A stretch of DNA of 64,000 nt from Urechis unicinctus (taxonomy: Eukaryota; Annelida; Polychaeta; Xenopneusta; Urechidae): the NCBI GenBank assembly GCA_034190875.2, contig CM067349.1, positions 31,951,787 through 32,015,786 on the forward strand, written 5' to 3'. This document shows positions 21,101 through 34,455 of this stretch, in pieces (the first letter of the stretch is position 1; every line of letters starts with the position of its first letter). A program made the translations under genes and the position numbers. Under the pieces are notes generated by a model. That model saw only the letters and a list, made by a program, of their open reading frames with translations, was not told the origin of the DNA and made no database searches.

Positions 21101-24100
21101 ACACAAACACAGGTGGAGTTTGGAAAACATCGCGATTATCTGTATTTTCTTAACATCATTTGATGCACATGTCAACAAGCATTGATGAAGAGCAAACAAA
21201 AATATCTGTTCAGCTTTCGGTATTTAAAAAATACAGGATTTAGTGATAAATATTATCAAACACAGAAACAAATACCAACATCACGGTTCATGGGAAACAT
21301 CTCACAAGTTTCACACTCACACACCTAACTTATGAATAACCCCACAAGTATCAATCTATGAGTATGCGCACACAAACATATGTTGAGTGTTGAAAATATT
21401 GTTTTGTTCGGGTTATATCCTTACATGCTTCGTTGCTCTTGGCAACAGATATTTCGGAAAAGGCCACATATATGTTTTTATAACTTTTAGAAATTAAAAA
21501 ACGGTTGAAGTACCAGAGATTGATCCTAAACATAGTATAAAACCCGTATCAGGATACTTGTGAAATATCTCACAAGTTTCACACTCACACACCCAACTTA
21601 TAAATAACCCCACCAGTATCATTCTATAAGTATGCGCACACGAACACATGTTGAGCGTTAAAAATATTGTTTCTTTAAGTTATTCCCGTGAATGCTTTGT
21701 TGCTCTTGGCAGCGTATATTTGTGAAAATGCCACACATATGTCGTGTAAATTTAAAAAAATCAAACACGGTAGCAGTACCAAAGATTGATCATAAAATAC
21801 TATAAAACCCTGTTCAGGATACTTGTGAAATATCTCACAAGTTTAGCACTCACGCACATTTTATAAATGATCTAATTACACTTTGCCCCACAAGTGGCAA
21901 GAGGGCGATGTGCAATTTAGGTATAAAATATTAAATATTTCACCAATACATAGCATAATACTAGCATTACGGTACTCATGAAGTATCTTACAAGCTTCAC
22001 ACTTACACACACAACTTACGAATAACCCCAGGAGAATCATTATATCAGTAGGTGCACACAAACACAGGTGGAGTTTGGAAAACATCGCGATTATCTGTAT
22101 TTTCTTAACATCATTTGATGCACATGTCAACAAGCATTGATGAAGAGCAAACAAAAATATCTGTTCAGCTTTCGGTATTTAAAAAATACAGGATTTAGTG
22201 ATAAATATTATCAAACACAGAAACAAATACCAACATCACGGTTCATGGGAAACATCTCACAAGTTTCACACTCACACACCTAACTTATGAATAACCCCAC
22301 AAGTATCAATCTATGAGTATGCGCACACAAACATATGTTGAGTGTTGAAAATATTGTTTTGTTCGGGTTATATCCTTACATGCTTCGTTGCTCTTGGCAA
22401 CAGATATTTCGGAAAAGGCCACATATATGTTTTATAACTTTTAGAAATTAAAAAACGGTTGAAGTACCAGAGATTGATCCTAAACATAGTATAAAACCCG
22501 TATCAGGATACTTGTGAAATATCTCACAAGTTTCACACTCACACACCCAACTTATGAATAATCCCACAAGTATCATTCTATTAGTGTGCGCACTCGAACA
22601 TATGTTGAATTTTGAAAATATTGGTTTTTAGGGTTATTTCCTTGCATGATTTGTTGCCCTTGGCAACAGATATTTGTGAAAATGCTACATATATACTGTA
22701 TAACTTTTAGAAATAAAAAAAAACGGTTGAAGAACCAAAGATTGATCCTAAACATAGTATAAAATCCGTATCAAGATACTTGTGAAATATCTCACAAGTT
22801 TAACACTCACACACCCAACTTATGAATAACCCCACAAGTATCATTCTAATAGTATGCGCACACGAACACATGTTGAGCATTGAAAATATCGTTTTTTTGT
22901 GTGTTCCCGTGAATGCTTTGTGCTCTTGACAGCATATATTTGTGAAAAGGCCACACATATGTCATGTAAATTTTAGAAAATCAAAAACGGTTGAAGTACC
23001 AAAGATTTATCGTAAACATATTACTAAACCCTGATCAGGATACTAGTGAAATATCTCACAAGTTTAACACTCACGCACATTGTATGAATGACCTTATTAC
23101 ACTTTGCCCCACAAGTGGCAAGAGGGCGATGTGCAGTTTAGGTATTTAATATCAAATATTTCACCAATGCATAGCATAATGCTAGCATTACGGTACTCAT
23201 GAAGTAGCTCACAAGTTCACACTTACACACACAACTTACGATTAACCCCACAAGTATCATGCTATCAGTAGGCACACACCAACACATTTGGAGTTTTGAA
23301 AACATCGCGATTATCTGTATAGTATAAACATAATTTCAAGCACTTGTCAACAAGCATTGATGAAGAGCATACACAAATATCTGTTCAGCTTTCTGTATTA
23401 AAAAAATACAGGATTTAGTGATAAATATTATTAAACCTATGAAAAAAATTCCCACATCACGGTACATGTGAAACATCTCACAAGTTTCACACTCACACAC
23501 CCGACTTATGAATAATCCCACAAGTATCATTATATTAGTGTGCGCACAACAAATATATGTTGAGTGTTAAAATATTGGTTTTTAGGGTTATTTCCTTGCA
23601 TGGTTTGTTTTTCTCTTGGCAACAGATATTTGTGAAAAGGTCACATATATGCTGTATAACTTTTAGAAATAAAAAAACGGTTGAAGTACCAAAGATTGAT
23701 CCTAAACATAGTATAAAACCGGTATCAGGATGCTTGTGAAATATCTCACAAGTTTAACACTCACACACCCAACTTATGAATTACCCCACAAGTATCATTC
23801 TATAAGTATGCGCACACGAACACATGTTGAGCGTTGAAAATATTGTTACTTTGTGCTATTGCCCAGAATGCTTTGTTGCACTTTGCAGCATATATTTGTG
23901 AAAAGGTCAAACATATGTAGTGCAAATTTTAGAAAATCAAAAACAGTAGCAGTACCAAAGAATGATCCTAATCATACTATAAAACCCGGTTCAGGATACT
24001 TGTAAAATATCTCACAAGTTTAACACTCACACACATTTTATGAGTGACCTCACAAGTACCTTATTATACTTTGCCCCATAAGTTGCAACAGGGCGATGTG

Positions 24101-24110
24101 CATTGTCCCA
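18115..24110 (+). repeat. Satellite array, monomer about 265 bp with hairpin core
   Basis: Roughly 23 monomers in head-to-tail order. Cores start near 18,150, 18,583, 18,837, 19,110, 19,382, 19,650, 19,915, 20,068, 20,330, 20,596, 20,860, 21,015, 21,285, 21,551, 21,815, 21,970, 22,240, 22,506, 22,775, 23,037, 23,190, 23,460, 23,725 and 23,994. The usual spacing is 262-273 bp, with short steps of 153-155 bp (19,915, 20,860, 21,815, 23,037). The core is the inverted repeat CTTGTGAAATATCTCACAAG or a variant, followed by 'cactcacacaccca', 'aataacccca(c)aagtatcat' and 'tatgcgcacac.aacatatgttgag'. Monomers left of 19 kb are more diverged. No coding function is assigned; minus-strand frames across it are discussed in the findings. 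Confidence 0.93.
19681..22537 (+). repeat. Three tandem, near-identical higher-order units of about 950 bp
   Basis: Units are 19,681-20,627 (947 bp), 20,628-21,583 (956 bp) and 21,584-22,537 (954 bp). Each holds four monomers: the rest of a full one, a short one of about 155 bp, and two full ones. Visible differences are few: for example GTGTGTAAA against GTGTAAA, a 6-base loss in a GCAAACAAAAATATC stretch in unit 1, one-base differences in T runs, and GAAGCATC against GAAGTATC in unit 3. That is well above 98% identity by eye, against about 80-90% for neighbouring units. A fourth, diverged version with one extra monomer follows (22,538 to about 23,760). Confidence 0.93.
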
Positions 24111-24170
24111 CAAATCTGTTGGCCCATAAGTGGTCGAAGAGTGGTATGTGTGTGTGTGTGTGTGTGATAT
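24062..24170 (+). repeat. Right end module of the satellite-containing element
   Basis: The last satellite core is followed by TTTGCCCCATAAGT, then GGGCGATGT (24,072-24,099, the inverted partner of 13,849-13,876), then TTGGCCCATAAGT and a (TG)10 run (24,147-24,166). The same TTTGCCCCACAAGT..GGGCGATGTGCA block ends every short monomer inside the array (about 19,978-20,010, 20,927-20,960, 21,882-21,914 and 23,103-23,135). Confidence 0.6.
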
Positions 24171-24520
24171 TTGCTATGTAAGAAAATTAAATACATACTT
24201 AAATCGCCCCATTGTAATCACTGCTGAGACGAGATGACATCGCTTATTAGTTAAGCATGATCGCTACTACTGTGTGACATTGGTATAGATAACGCAAACA
24301 TATTAGCATAATGCGGAATCTAGCTTATCACTCACTTGGTATTTTATCACGCCGAATAAATTGAAGTAATCAATGTACCACATTACAAAAAAAATATCTG
24401 TGTTGCATTGATTGACAAAAATAATTTATTATATGTTGAGTAGTAGAAAGTGCGTTAAGTTGCATCTCTTTTATTAGGATGCCACTCATTATCGTGTGCT
24501 AATGCACAATGAAGAATCGC
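24171..24520. other. No gene recognised
   Basis: Unique-looking AT-rich sequence after the array. Confidence 0.4.
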
Positions 24521-24524
24521 AGTG

Positions 24525-24800
24525 ACTTTGTGGGTATATTTCTACTGACCAATGAATAATCCATGAATTAAGTGTAGATGTTTAGTTTTTAGATGGATGG
24601 GCAGATTAACATGTCACAGCATTTGTTGCTTGTTAATAATGACATCCGGTGCGGTACGGGGGTGGTCCCAGTTGCATCCAATTATAGGACTGACAGGAGC
24701 TCTAAGCGCGGCATCGAACCGACATTAACCTTGGGAAAAAGGTCATCAGATAATGCACAGCCATTTTCATCGAAAAATATGTGGTGTGCAGAAAACTGAA
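24525..24800 (+). repeat. Dispersed repeat family C copy 2 and start of repeat D
   Basis: 24,530-24,690 matches 10,080-10,262 (see that entry). The adjoining 24,698-24,800 matches 25,655-25,790 through 'ctaagcgcgg', 'gaaccgac', 'attaacctt' and a later 'gtag/gtcag' block. Two open frames in one register (24,593-24,799 and 24,800-25,027) are separated by a single TGA. They resemble no protein I know, and the DNA is repetitive, so I do not call a gene. Confidence 0.4.
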
Positions 24801-26390
24801 TGCTATGTAGCCACGCGGCATATTACCAATGCAGACAGAAGGGCTCAATTCAGACGGATTTCCAATACAAATCGTGTTGTTTGTTTATGAGAAAACGGAC
24901 AAACAAACTGCAAGATTTTGCATCGGCTCTGAATTACGTCTCCAGAACTGGCGAGATTGGTGTGAGCAGAGAAGATTATTGGGTTATTTTGGTTGGAACA
25001 TACTTTAAACGAAAAATAGATTTCTAAGCTGGTTCGATTTCTGCAATATCTGTTAACTGCGTGTTCAGATGAAGACTTCATTGAAAACACAAACGTCATT
25101 TGGATGTATAGCTATCCCATTTCTGGGAACAATAGGATTGGAATTAGTTTCATGTCATCCATAAGACATACTAATTTATGCAATTACTGTGGTAAACGCG
25201 AGAATCCTATGTTAATGACTTTTGTTTCTCACACTGTGCCGTAAACAAGAAAGAGGCTCCGTGTTCCATTGATTACCACAAATTTGGCTATCACTTCTCT
25301 TGATTCGCTGAGAAGATTCAAAGCACGTAATACGATTCTTGATTAATATACATATTAATTGGTTACTGTCTAATTGGACTCACAATGCATGAACTATCTG
25401 TCCAGAAATGTTAAGGCATCACGACTCAATCGCTTCATGGCTTAAATCAAAATGCTATTTTTTCTTACAGCGGTAAGCCAAGCCGTTTATGGTGATTGTT
25501 TGAAATATTTTTATACGATGTCTTTTACCAATTCATTTGCAATATCAAGACAAGGCGTATTAGGGCTGTGTGAAGTTTACAACCGATCTCATATGGACAA
25601 AAAAACAAAGGAAGAGAGGGAGGAACTAATTCCATTCTAATATCAAAATTGGTGGCTGTTCCTAGCGCGGAACCTAACAAATATTAACTTTGACAGGGAG
25701 GGTAGTCAGAAATCACCTGTTCCTTGGAACCTTAGCAATATCGATTGTTTAGGAAATTGATCACTATGCAGCACCGCAAAGAAACGTGAGGCGGATGAAT
25801 GCCAGTTTGTTCCTCAAAAGCGGCTCCAGCCATACATTCTGCATCTGCAATTTAGATTAAACACAATGACTATCGAGGAATGAATATATAGGCTGATATT
25901 CTCATATATGGACCATCATTTCTCAGTTATGTGTCAGTCACATTACGGCACGTTTGTTTAAATTCTTCAGACCTTAGTAGCCTCTTGGCTCCCTGAAATT
26001 GACTTAACGATATGAGATTATGTTGGTGAGTCTATTCATGGCACAATGATGCATTTCTACTGGGTATTTTTCTGCAGACGAAAACAGATTCAGTAGATTG
26101 GTGTTTGTTTTAAATACGCAACATAGTTGTAATACGATGCCACATTATAGTGCACGTCACGTCACTGCTGACAGTTTGACTCTTTGCAATCAAACCCACT
26201 CAATTGCCTAATAATATTATCGCAGATCAGCCTTTGGCCTTCCTAATAGGATTGGTGATGGTATCTGATTCTGCTTTCTTCCCAAGTTAGTGAAAAAGAA
26301 AATCAAATGAGGAAGTATATAGAAGTGAGTAGTCAAATATATTACCAAAGAAAATCTGTGATTTAATTCCTTTACGGTCGAGTGAACTAA
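24801..26390. other. No gene recognised; contains repeat D copy at 25,655-25,790
   Basis: The block 'cctagcgcggaac' to 'tattaactttgac' and 'gtagtcag' (25,660-25,712) resembles 24,698-24,755. The rest is unrecognised AT-rich sequence with short open frames only. Confidence 0.35.
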
Positions 26391-26399
26391 GACGGAGCT

Positions 26400-27625
<1,226 letters not shown>

Positions 27626-27633
27626 CTACATTT

Positions 27634-27636
27634 GTA

Positions 27637-27676
<40 letters not shown>

Positions 27677-27843
27677 CTTAATTGTATGCATATTTTCATA
27701 TGCATAAACTTGTATATATTTATATATATATGCATATAATGTATTTTTATATATGTATATATATGCATCTATATATATATATATATATAAACGCATATAT
27801 ATTTACACGTATGTACAAATGTTAATATATATTAAGGTAGATA

Positions 27844-27883
<40 letters not shown>

Positions 27884-27965
27884 AACGTATTCATATAAAG
27901 ATATATATATATATAAACAATACCTACATATACCTATATATATTCATATAAATATATATAAATAA

Positions 27966-28002
<37 letters not shown>

Positions 28003-28053
28003 GATATATAGATGTATATATTTATATATATATATCATTATATATTTATATAA

Positions 28054-28115
<62 letters not shown>
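27634..28115. repeat. Long imperfect (TA)-rich cryptic simple sequence
   Basis: About 480 bp almost free of G and C, made of TA runs broken by 'tatgcatat', 'aaacgcatat', 'tatttat' and similar variants, ending in a purer TA run (28,057-28,110). Confidence 0.95.
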
Positions 28116-28121
<6 letters not shown>

Positions 28122-28551
28122 CATGAGAGTAAGTGTATTTTCTACTCGAGGTGTTAAATCAACACTACGTGCAAGCTTTACAGTGCTATCACTTAAATGC
28201 AAAAACACTCCGGAACCTCTAGTCCCACGCGCCTTTTGAGGCTGAATGATTGATGAAAGAGCTGTCTATTGTGAGTGCAAATGTGCAAAATGGACGTTCA
28301 ATGACTTTTGCTGCTCAACTGATATGTGAAAATGTCAGACTAGGTTGCAAGCGCTGAGAGACTGGCTGCATTGTTTGTCAACGCCCACTAGCCTATTTTC
28401 GCTCAACCGTTTTAAAGGCCAAACAGTAGGCGAATCCATGTGCATGACCATTCACTGCAGAACAGCGGCAAATTTATTTGTTCTCGCAATGGATGGAGAA
28501 ACATCAGTAGCATATTTTTCGGATTAATCTTACCAAATAGCATGCATTGAC

Positions 28552-28571
28552 TTTTATCGATATCGATAAAA
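28552..28571. repeat. Perfect 20-bp palindrome
   Basis: TTTTATCGATATCGATAAAA is its own reverse complement. It lies in family A copy 3. Confidence 0.95.
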
Positions 28572-30648
28572 TCGAAATATATATGTTCAGATTAACCTGA
28601 TCATGTAGTACCAACATCTTCGATAGATAGTTGTATTCGAAAACTGTCGTCACAACCAGTCAACAATGATGTTGTGCTGTTGTTTGCAATGAAATGCACA
28701 TAACATACACTGGCTTGATCAGTCGTGTGGAATTTGATATTAGAGGGTGTATTAAATTACATAGCTAGCAGTAATGCGTTCTATGTAAAAAAATACCGGT
28801 TATAATTACCATCGGCTTGACGCATATCTACTTGGTCACTTATCTGCTGCGTCAGTAAGACGTTTGTGCCAAGGGGTAATTAAAGCAGATATGTTCGAGA
28901 AGGCAGCTACAAATTTAAATGATGGACCCATATTACTTACGGGACATGCATTTGAGAAATTTGACATTAAACGATTTTCTGCACGTTTATTTCGAATTCC
29001 CCTGCATGATTAGCTGTGCGTGCCTTAACTCTTACATAATAACTGTCCGCGCAATAGTCTCAATCACATTGGATTCAATTATGTACATTATGAATCTAAA
29101 GCATGCATCAATTGGAAATATGAGGAACATTTCGGCCACGATTTAATCCGACTCAAGGACATTCGATAAATTGCACTCGCGCCTACTCTACCGCAAACGG
29201 AGAGAGCGTGAATGCTCGGCAACCCTAGTAAAGTTGTGATTTATATCCTGTGCAACAAATACAGATGTCGTTCATATTTGCCGCTCATATTTGCGAGGCA
29301 TAAATTTACGTCCGGTTCGCGGCGATTATTCGAGAATTCTACAAACGAATCGTGCATTAATCTCGTGACTTAGTCATCTCTCCGTAACATATGGGGAAAG
29401 TACTCATGGGAAATCATTGTACATCATGAAGTTTGGAAAGGACTGCATGTACAAATCATTCATATATTTGTATAAATATGCAACTGGTTTGGGAATAAAA
29501 CTTAATTTACGTGCAATGACTTAGTTAATGGATTTACTTCCGACGAATTGGGTGAAATCTGGAATGTATTTTACAATTGTCCCTGAACTACCATCAAACT
29601 ATAGCACAATGGCCATCATATTATGATATACTACGTGGCATAACAATAAACGAGCTTGGTTTGTAACTTATGAAATTAAATCAATGTTCGGTGGAATTCA
29701 ACTGTTCTGTGTATAATTTGGTTAAAGCTGTGTTCCTTGACACTAGACACGTCTCCCATATTGCGAAGAACAATTCAGTGACATTAAAAGAAATTAATTG
29801 CAGGTTTGTATATAAGATCCCATGGATCATTTGTTCATACTTGCGTTGACAAAAAAAAATAACAGGAAAATAGAAAAAGCCAATGACGCTTTCAATACCC
29901 GACCACACTGATACAACTGTGAAACCGAGCATATCTGACTGCTTTGTCGAGCATAAGTAAACTAGTGTTGATAGTGATTAACATGTTTAAGTCTAAGAAT
30001 AATACATATTTAAGGAGATGTGCTATCCAGATATGTAACTCACAGTTTACTTTACGAGGTCAAATGTATTTCTATATTAGACTTTGATGATCAACTGTGG
30101 TTAGGTTTATAGTGAAAGGTAGCTGCTGCATATTTGAGCTACACGGAATGCGGGCGTAATTTGTCAATGAACTATAGAAAATGTTCGATAATAAAATTCG
30201 TTAAATACATAAGACCATGTGCCACAAACTATAGCTGCTGGCATCTGAAAGAGTGTAGACAATTGTATCGCATTCAACCTTGTATTAACTACAAGTTGTT
30301 TGGATAATAAAACACCTAACTTGTACAAACAGTTAGTAAAATGCAGAATAATAAATAAATGATGTATGAGCAGCAGGGTATGACCTGCCCACCCGTTTAA
30401 AATGCAGATTACAGAGAGGCTACGCAAAAGGTGATATTTAGCACAACGTCATTAATAGTCAGTTAGGGAACGCTTTTTAAACCCGTTCGCGGTGCTGTTG
30501 GATTTTGTATCTGATAGAAAGTTTGATAGCAAGATCAAAAATTGGTTCGTTTACTTAAAGCCCAATCGAATGTAAATATGTAGGAATTGGTTATGTAAGA
30601 AGTAGCCCAATAAGCAATAAATGACATGGATTAGTCGCAGTGATTATT

Positions 30649-30822
<174 letters not shown>

Positions 30823-31810
30823 TCATGCTTTGATATCATTGTCATGACTGTGTGGTTCTACTTAGTAACCCCATGCAGTCTATTTGGTACACACCAATGA
30901 TGCAGTTTCGAATAATGTGGATGCTTGGAAAGAATATTTTGGTAGTACTTAATAAAAACGCCATACTTTGCACTGGTTGCTTTGGTATCTACAAGACAGT
31001 TGCACTTGACACACGTATGCAAAAAACATTTATTAGCAATATTATCGTCCCAAACTAACTTCATTTTAGTTTCTTCATTATTAAATATTTATACTTAGCT
31101 AGGTGGATGAAGGTTATATAATTAATTCAGTCAATCAAACAACGTAGCATCATGATACATACGTTCAGATTACCAATGATTATGCAATGATATATCGCAG
31201 CTATTGGAACTTTCACAGATCTTTATGCCAACATGTATGCAATACTTTGAATAGCCAAAAAGAAAAGCGAATAATAAAACGAACACTAATAACTCGAACG
31301 TATAAACCGACTTCATGCACATTGGATATATATAAAGGGAACGTCTGACATAATATAACCTTCAGATATCAATTACTTTCACTGTTTTCATCTCCGATAA
31401 AGAGAATAGAAATTGTTATAAGATTAGTATTTCATGACGGGGTTTAATTGTAATAACTAATGACTACCCAGATTCTTATGTCAGTCAATTAGAATTGTCA
31501 GGTCAGTGTGCCTATCCAAAAGTAACACATTTTAGGCATAAAACTAGCCAAGGTAATTATATGAGAGTTGAATTGTCAAATAACTACATGACAGGCTTTG
31601 GGATATCTGATAACGCATTTCCCGTTTTTGCTACTTTGGTCCGATATTATGAATTGAGTATACCGCGCGATGATGGTCCCATGGCTACCTGATAAGCATT
31701 GTAGTGCCGGTCCAAATATGGTGAATTGCCTTGTTAATGTCAGCACTGTCATCAACATCGCTATCGTCATCTAGACGTGTCATTCATAGCAGTGAAACGA
31801 GACCTTAGTA

Positions 31811-32605
31811 TTATTTTGATACCCATTCAAAATGTTGAGCAACGAAAATGAAAACATGCATTCATACAACCCAGTCGATGCAAATAGGTCCCAGCGAACC
31901 AACAACATTACTGAGTCCTCCATTTAACAAATTTTAACCGCACAATATATATGTGCGTGTGCAGAAGCAGAATTACATCTGAATGGGAGAATATGCAACT
32001 CTTCCTTGACCACCGCCATGAGCAAATTAATAATAAGACGATCGTGTACAGATAACAAATTTGCAATTCAAAAACCAATTCGACTATCATTTAAACCAGT
32101 TGTTCGTAAATGCATTGATCAAGTCAAATTCTAACACCAGAAGCAATATATTCTCATTGAATATGGTCGTTTGATGCTAATCTGTTTTACAACCTAACCA
32201 AGCAAATGGGGCATGTTGCATGACTTGGTCAAAGCGAAGTTGAAATCGCATTGACGCTCTGAATGTGGAGAGCCTTACAAAACACTGCAGCTTAACTAAG
32301 TATCAACGGTATAAATAATCTTTTTCATATTCATTTTGTAACCCAAACTATGCCCATTAACCAAACAAACATATAAATTATCTTATAATCCACGAAATAC
32401 GCTGTGACCAAACCAGGAGCAAAACAGTTTAAAAATTGGGAAGATCTTATCTGCTAATGATATTGTTTGCCGTTAGTTAGACCAAACGGATTCGGATCTA
32501 TCTGAATATGTCGAGATCTAGTGTGTAACGTCAGTAAAATTAAGTTGCAAAGAGCTTCTTTAAGGTGTATCACATGTAGTGCTTAGAACGTTATTATTCA
32601 TTTAC
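31811..32605. other. No gene recognised
   Basis: Unique-looking AT-rich sequence; short open frames only. Confidence 0.4.
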
Positions 32606-32606
32606 A

Positions 32607-33070
32607 TTGAATCGCAGTTTCAGTTCCCTAAATCCTTACCATTCCTCACTTATTTTGTTACTTTGTTTTGTTGATGACGGAGCATTCATGTTCCTCGTAC
32701 AAGCACTTAGAACATTAATGGTTATTTGGTTTGAGGCATCAGCGTCAAATGACACGATTGTAAGATTTCTACGCTTGTTAAAATGCAGCGGGAACGAGGA
32801 CAAAAGAGGAATATCTTTAATTAGTTCGAGCGAATGTTTACTTCTTTCTAATAAGAGGTTGTCTTCCAACAGCGCCTTAGGTGGTTGTTTAACTGGATAC
32901 AGAACAGGAAACTCGTTGATAATGAAGAGATTGTGAATGGAGAATGGATTCTTATTTGATATTTGCTGATCACATTCGGTTTAGCGGAATATATATTAGC
33001 TTTAGTTCTACCGAATTCTAAATACATCAATCTCATCAATGGCAAAGCCCATGAATGCCTTGTGCTATGT
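32607..33070 (+). pseudogene. Reverse transcriptase fragment of a second non-LTR element
   Basis: Frame 3 reads LLLCFVDDGAFMF (32,655-32,693), which fits RT catalytic motif C with two adjacent aspartates, in the [F/Y]VDDGAF form known from one group of non-LTR retrotransposon RTs. About 50 codons on comes SSSECLLL (32,821-32,850), resembling the 'SKTECvfFP' segment that follows in that group. Then VNGEWI (32,935-32,952), a frame change, and FADHIRFSG with YISFS (32,962-33,009), matching 'F..hFkYLGSyIS', and in another frame SISSMAKPMNAL (about 33,027-33,062), matching 'RI.kA...MGAL'. Order and spacing fit. Several frame changes and the lack of upstream motifs show a short dead piece. Individual matches are weak; the ordered series is the argument. 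Confidence 0.48.
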
Positions 33071-34455
33071 TTTTACACAAGTAATCACCTGTGCCTGCAG
33101 TGTTATTGTCAGTCGGTAGCACGGTGCTCAAACACAACACTATTTCCAAACCGCATTCCCATTTCCATTCTGGAAATCGTTTATCATAGCACCAAAGATC
33201 TTGTCATAATCGATGCTCGACTCGGATTTTTACCTGAAATCACAAATTTTGTAATTCTTATCATCAAATAAAATTCTCTCAATATATTATCATTACACTG
33301 CTTATTATATTTTACTCTTTCCAGCAATATAATCTGTATATCACCGCTCACAAACTATAAACTTCAATGAAACGGATTTTGTAATGCTAAAACAACATTT
33401 GTTTTCAGAGTATCAGTAGAATGAATCAATTGTATGCGATCATCACCTGTCATTATGGAAACAATCATGCCGTTAACCCATTCAAATCTGCTTTGAATGC
33501 TTTGATTGGGCCTCTATCATGCTGACTTGTTTATTCATTTATGTATTGGACGTAAGTAACTTTGTGTAAATGTCTCAATTCAAGGGTTTTTTGCCCGTCT
33601 GTTTACTTGCTATTGTGCTGTCTATCAAACAATAAGCGGTTCTTTTGGCATGATAATTCGTAGCGCCATAGTAAGGATCTCTATAGAAGTGTGCAGCGGC
33701 AACATGTGAGTTAGATTTGATTTAACGAAGGTGTGAAATTTTTTATAAGCATATCACGAGCCTGCAGTCGTTCCGAGCGATTTAGTGCCTTACCATGTAA
33801 TCACAGCGCATATGTGATAGCATATTACAATGCTCTCACTCTGACTTTCAAGGCTCATTTGCGAAGAGAAGCATCATTTGTTTGAACTTATCATCATATA
33901 GAGCTATGGGTGCTTCACGCAGTGTAAGTGAGGATACTGGACTCATTTAAAAATCCTTCTGACAATACTGTCGTGCGGGGGTCGTGTTCAACAGCATGTG
34001 TTAAATTTGTATCAAATAAACAGATCGAATAACACAAAGTTGTTAAAATGGTGCGAATCTATTGCTTAGATCTTCAAATGCATTTGTCCAGTGGTACTTC
34101 CAACTATTACACGTATTGTCCTTGTTGCGTATCATACGATGGGTAGACATGAAACAGTTCTGCTGGGCGTTATGCAGCTGACCTATTTATGTTTGCATAG
34201 AGAATGCAATGGGACAATATAACACAGGAAAATAATATTAATCCGAGCAACGATCACCCATTGTCGCGAAATAACATACGTTAAAAGGTATTGTTTGTAA
34301 AAATTGGATACATATAAACATTTATCAAAACATGTTTTACCTCTGGCAGATGATTAGACAAATATGAGATGTGGAATGCATGCATTATGCTGAGTGATTG
34401 GGTTTGCGTAATAAAGCGTATTGGCACACGCCAAGAATGGGGATTGAATTACAAA
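33071..34455. other. No gene recognised; small family A-like fragment at 33,500-33,570
   Basis: The block 'ttgggcctctatcatgctga' then 'cttgtttattcat' (33,508-33,541) resembles 27,370-27,404 of family A copy 4. Otherwise nothing recognised. Confidence 0.35.

Noticed and set aside
18580-24015. CRISPR-like pattern: a short palindromic repeat at regular spacing
   Set aside because: The spacing is about 265 bp, the intervening sequences are themselves repeats of one another, and the setting is an animal genome. It is a satellite with a hairpin core.
24697-24720. Pol III B-box match (GGTTCGATGCC) on the minus strand
   Set aside because: No matching A box or tRNA-like fold nearby, and a related repeat copy at 25,660 does not keep the motif.
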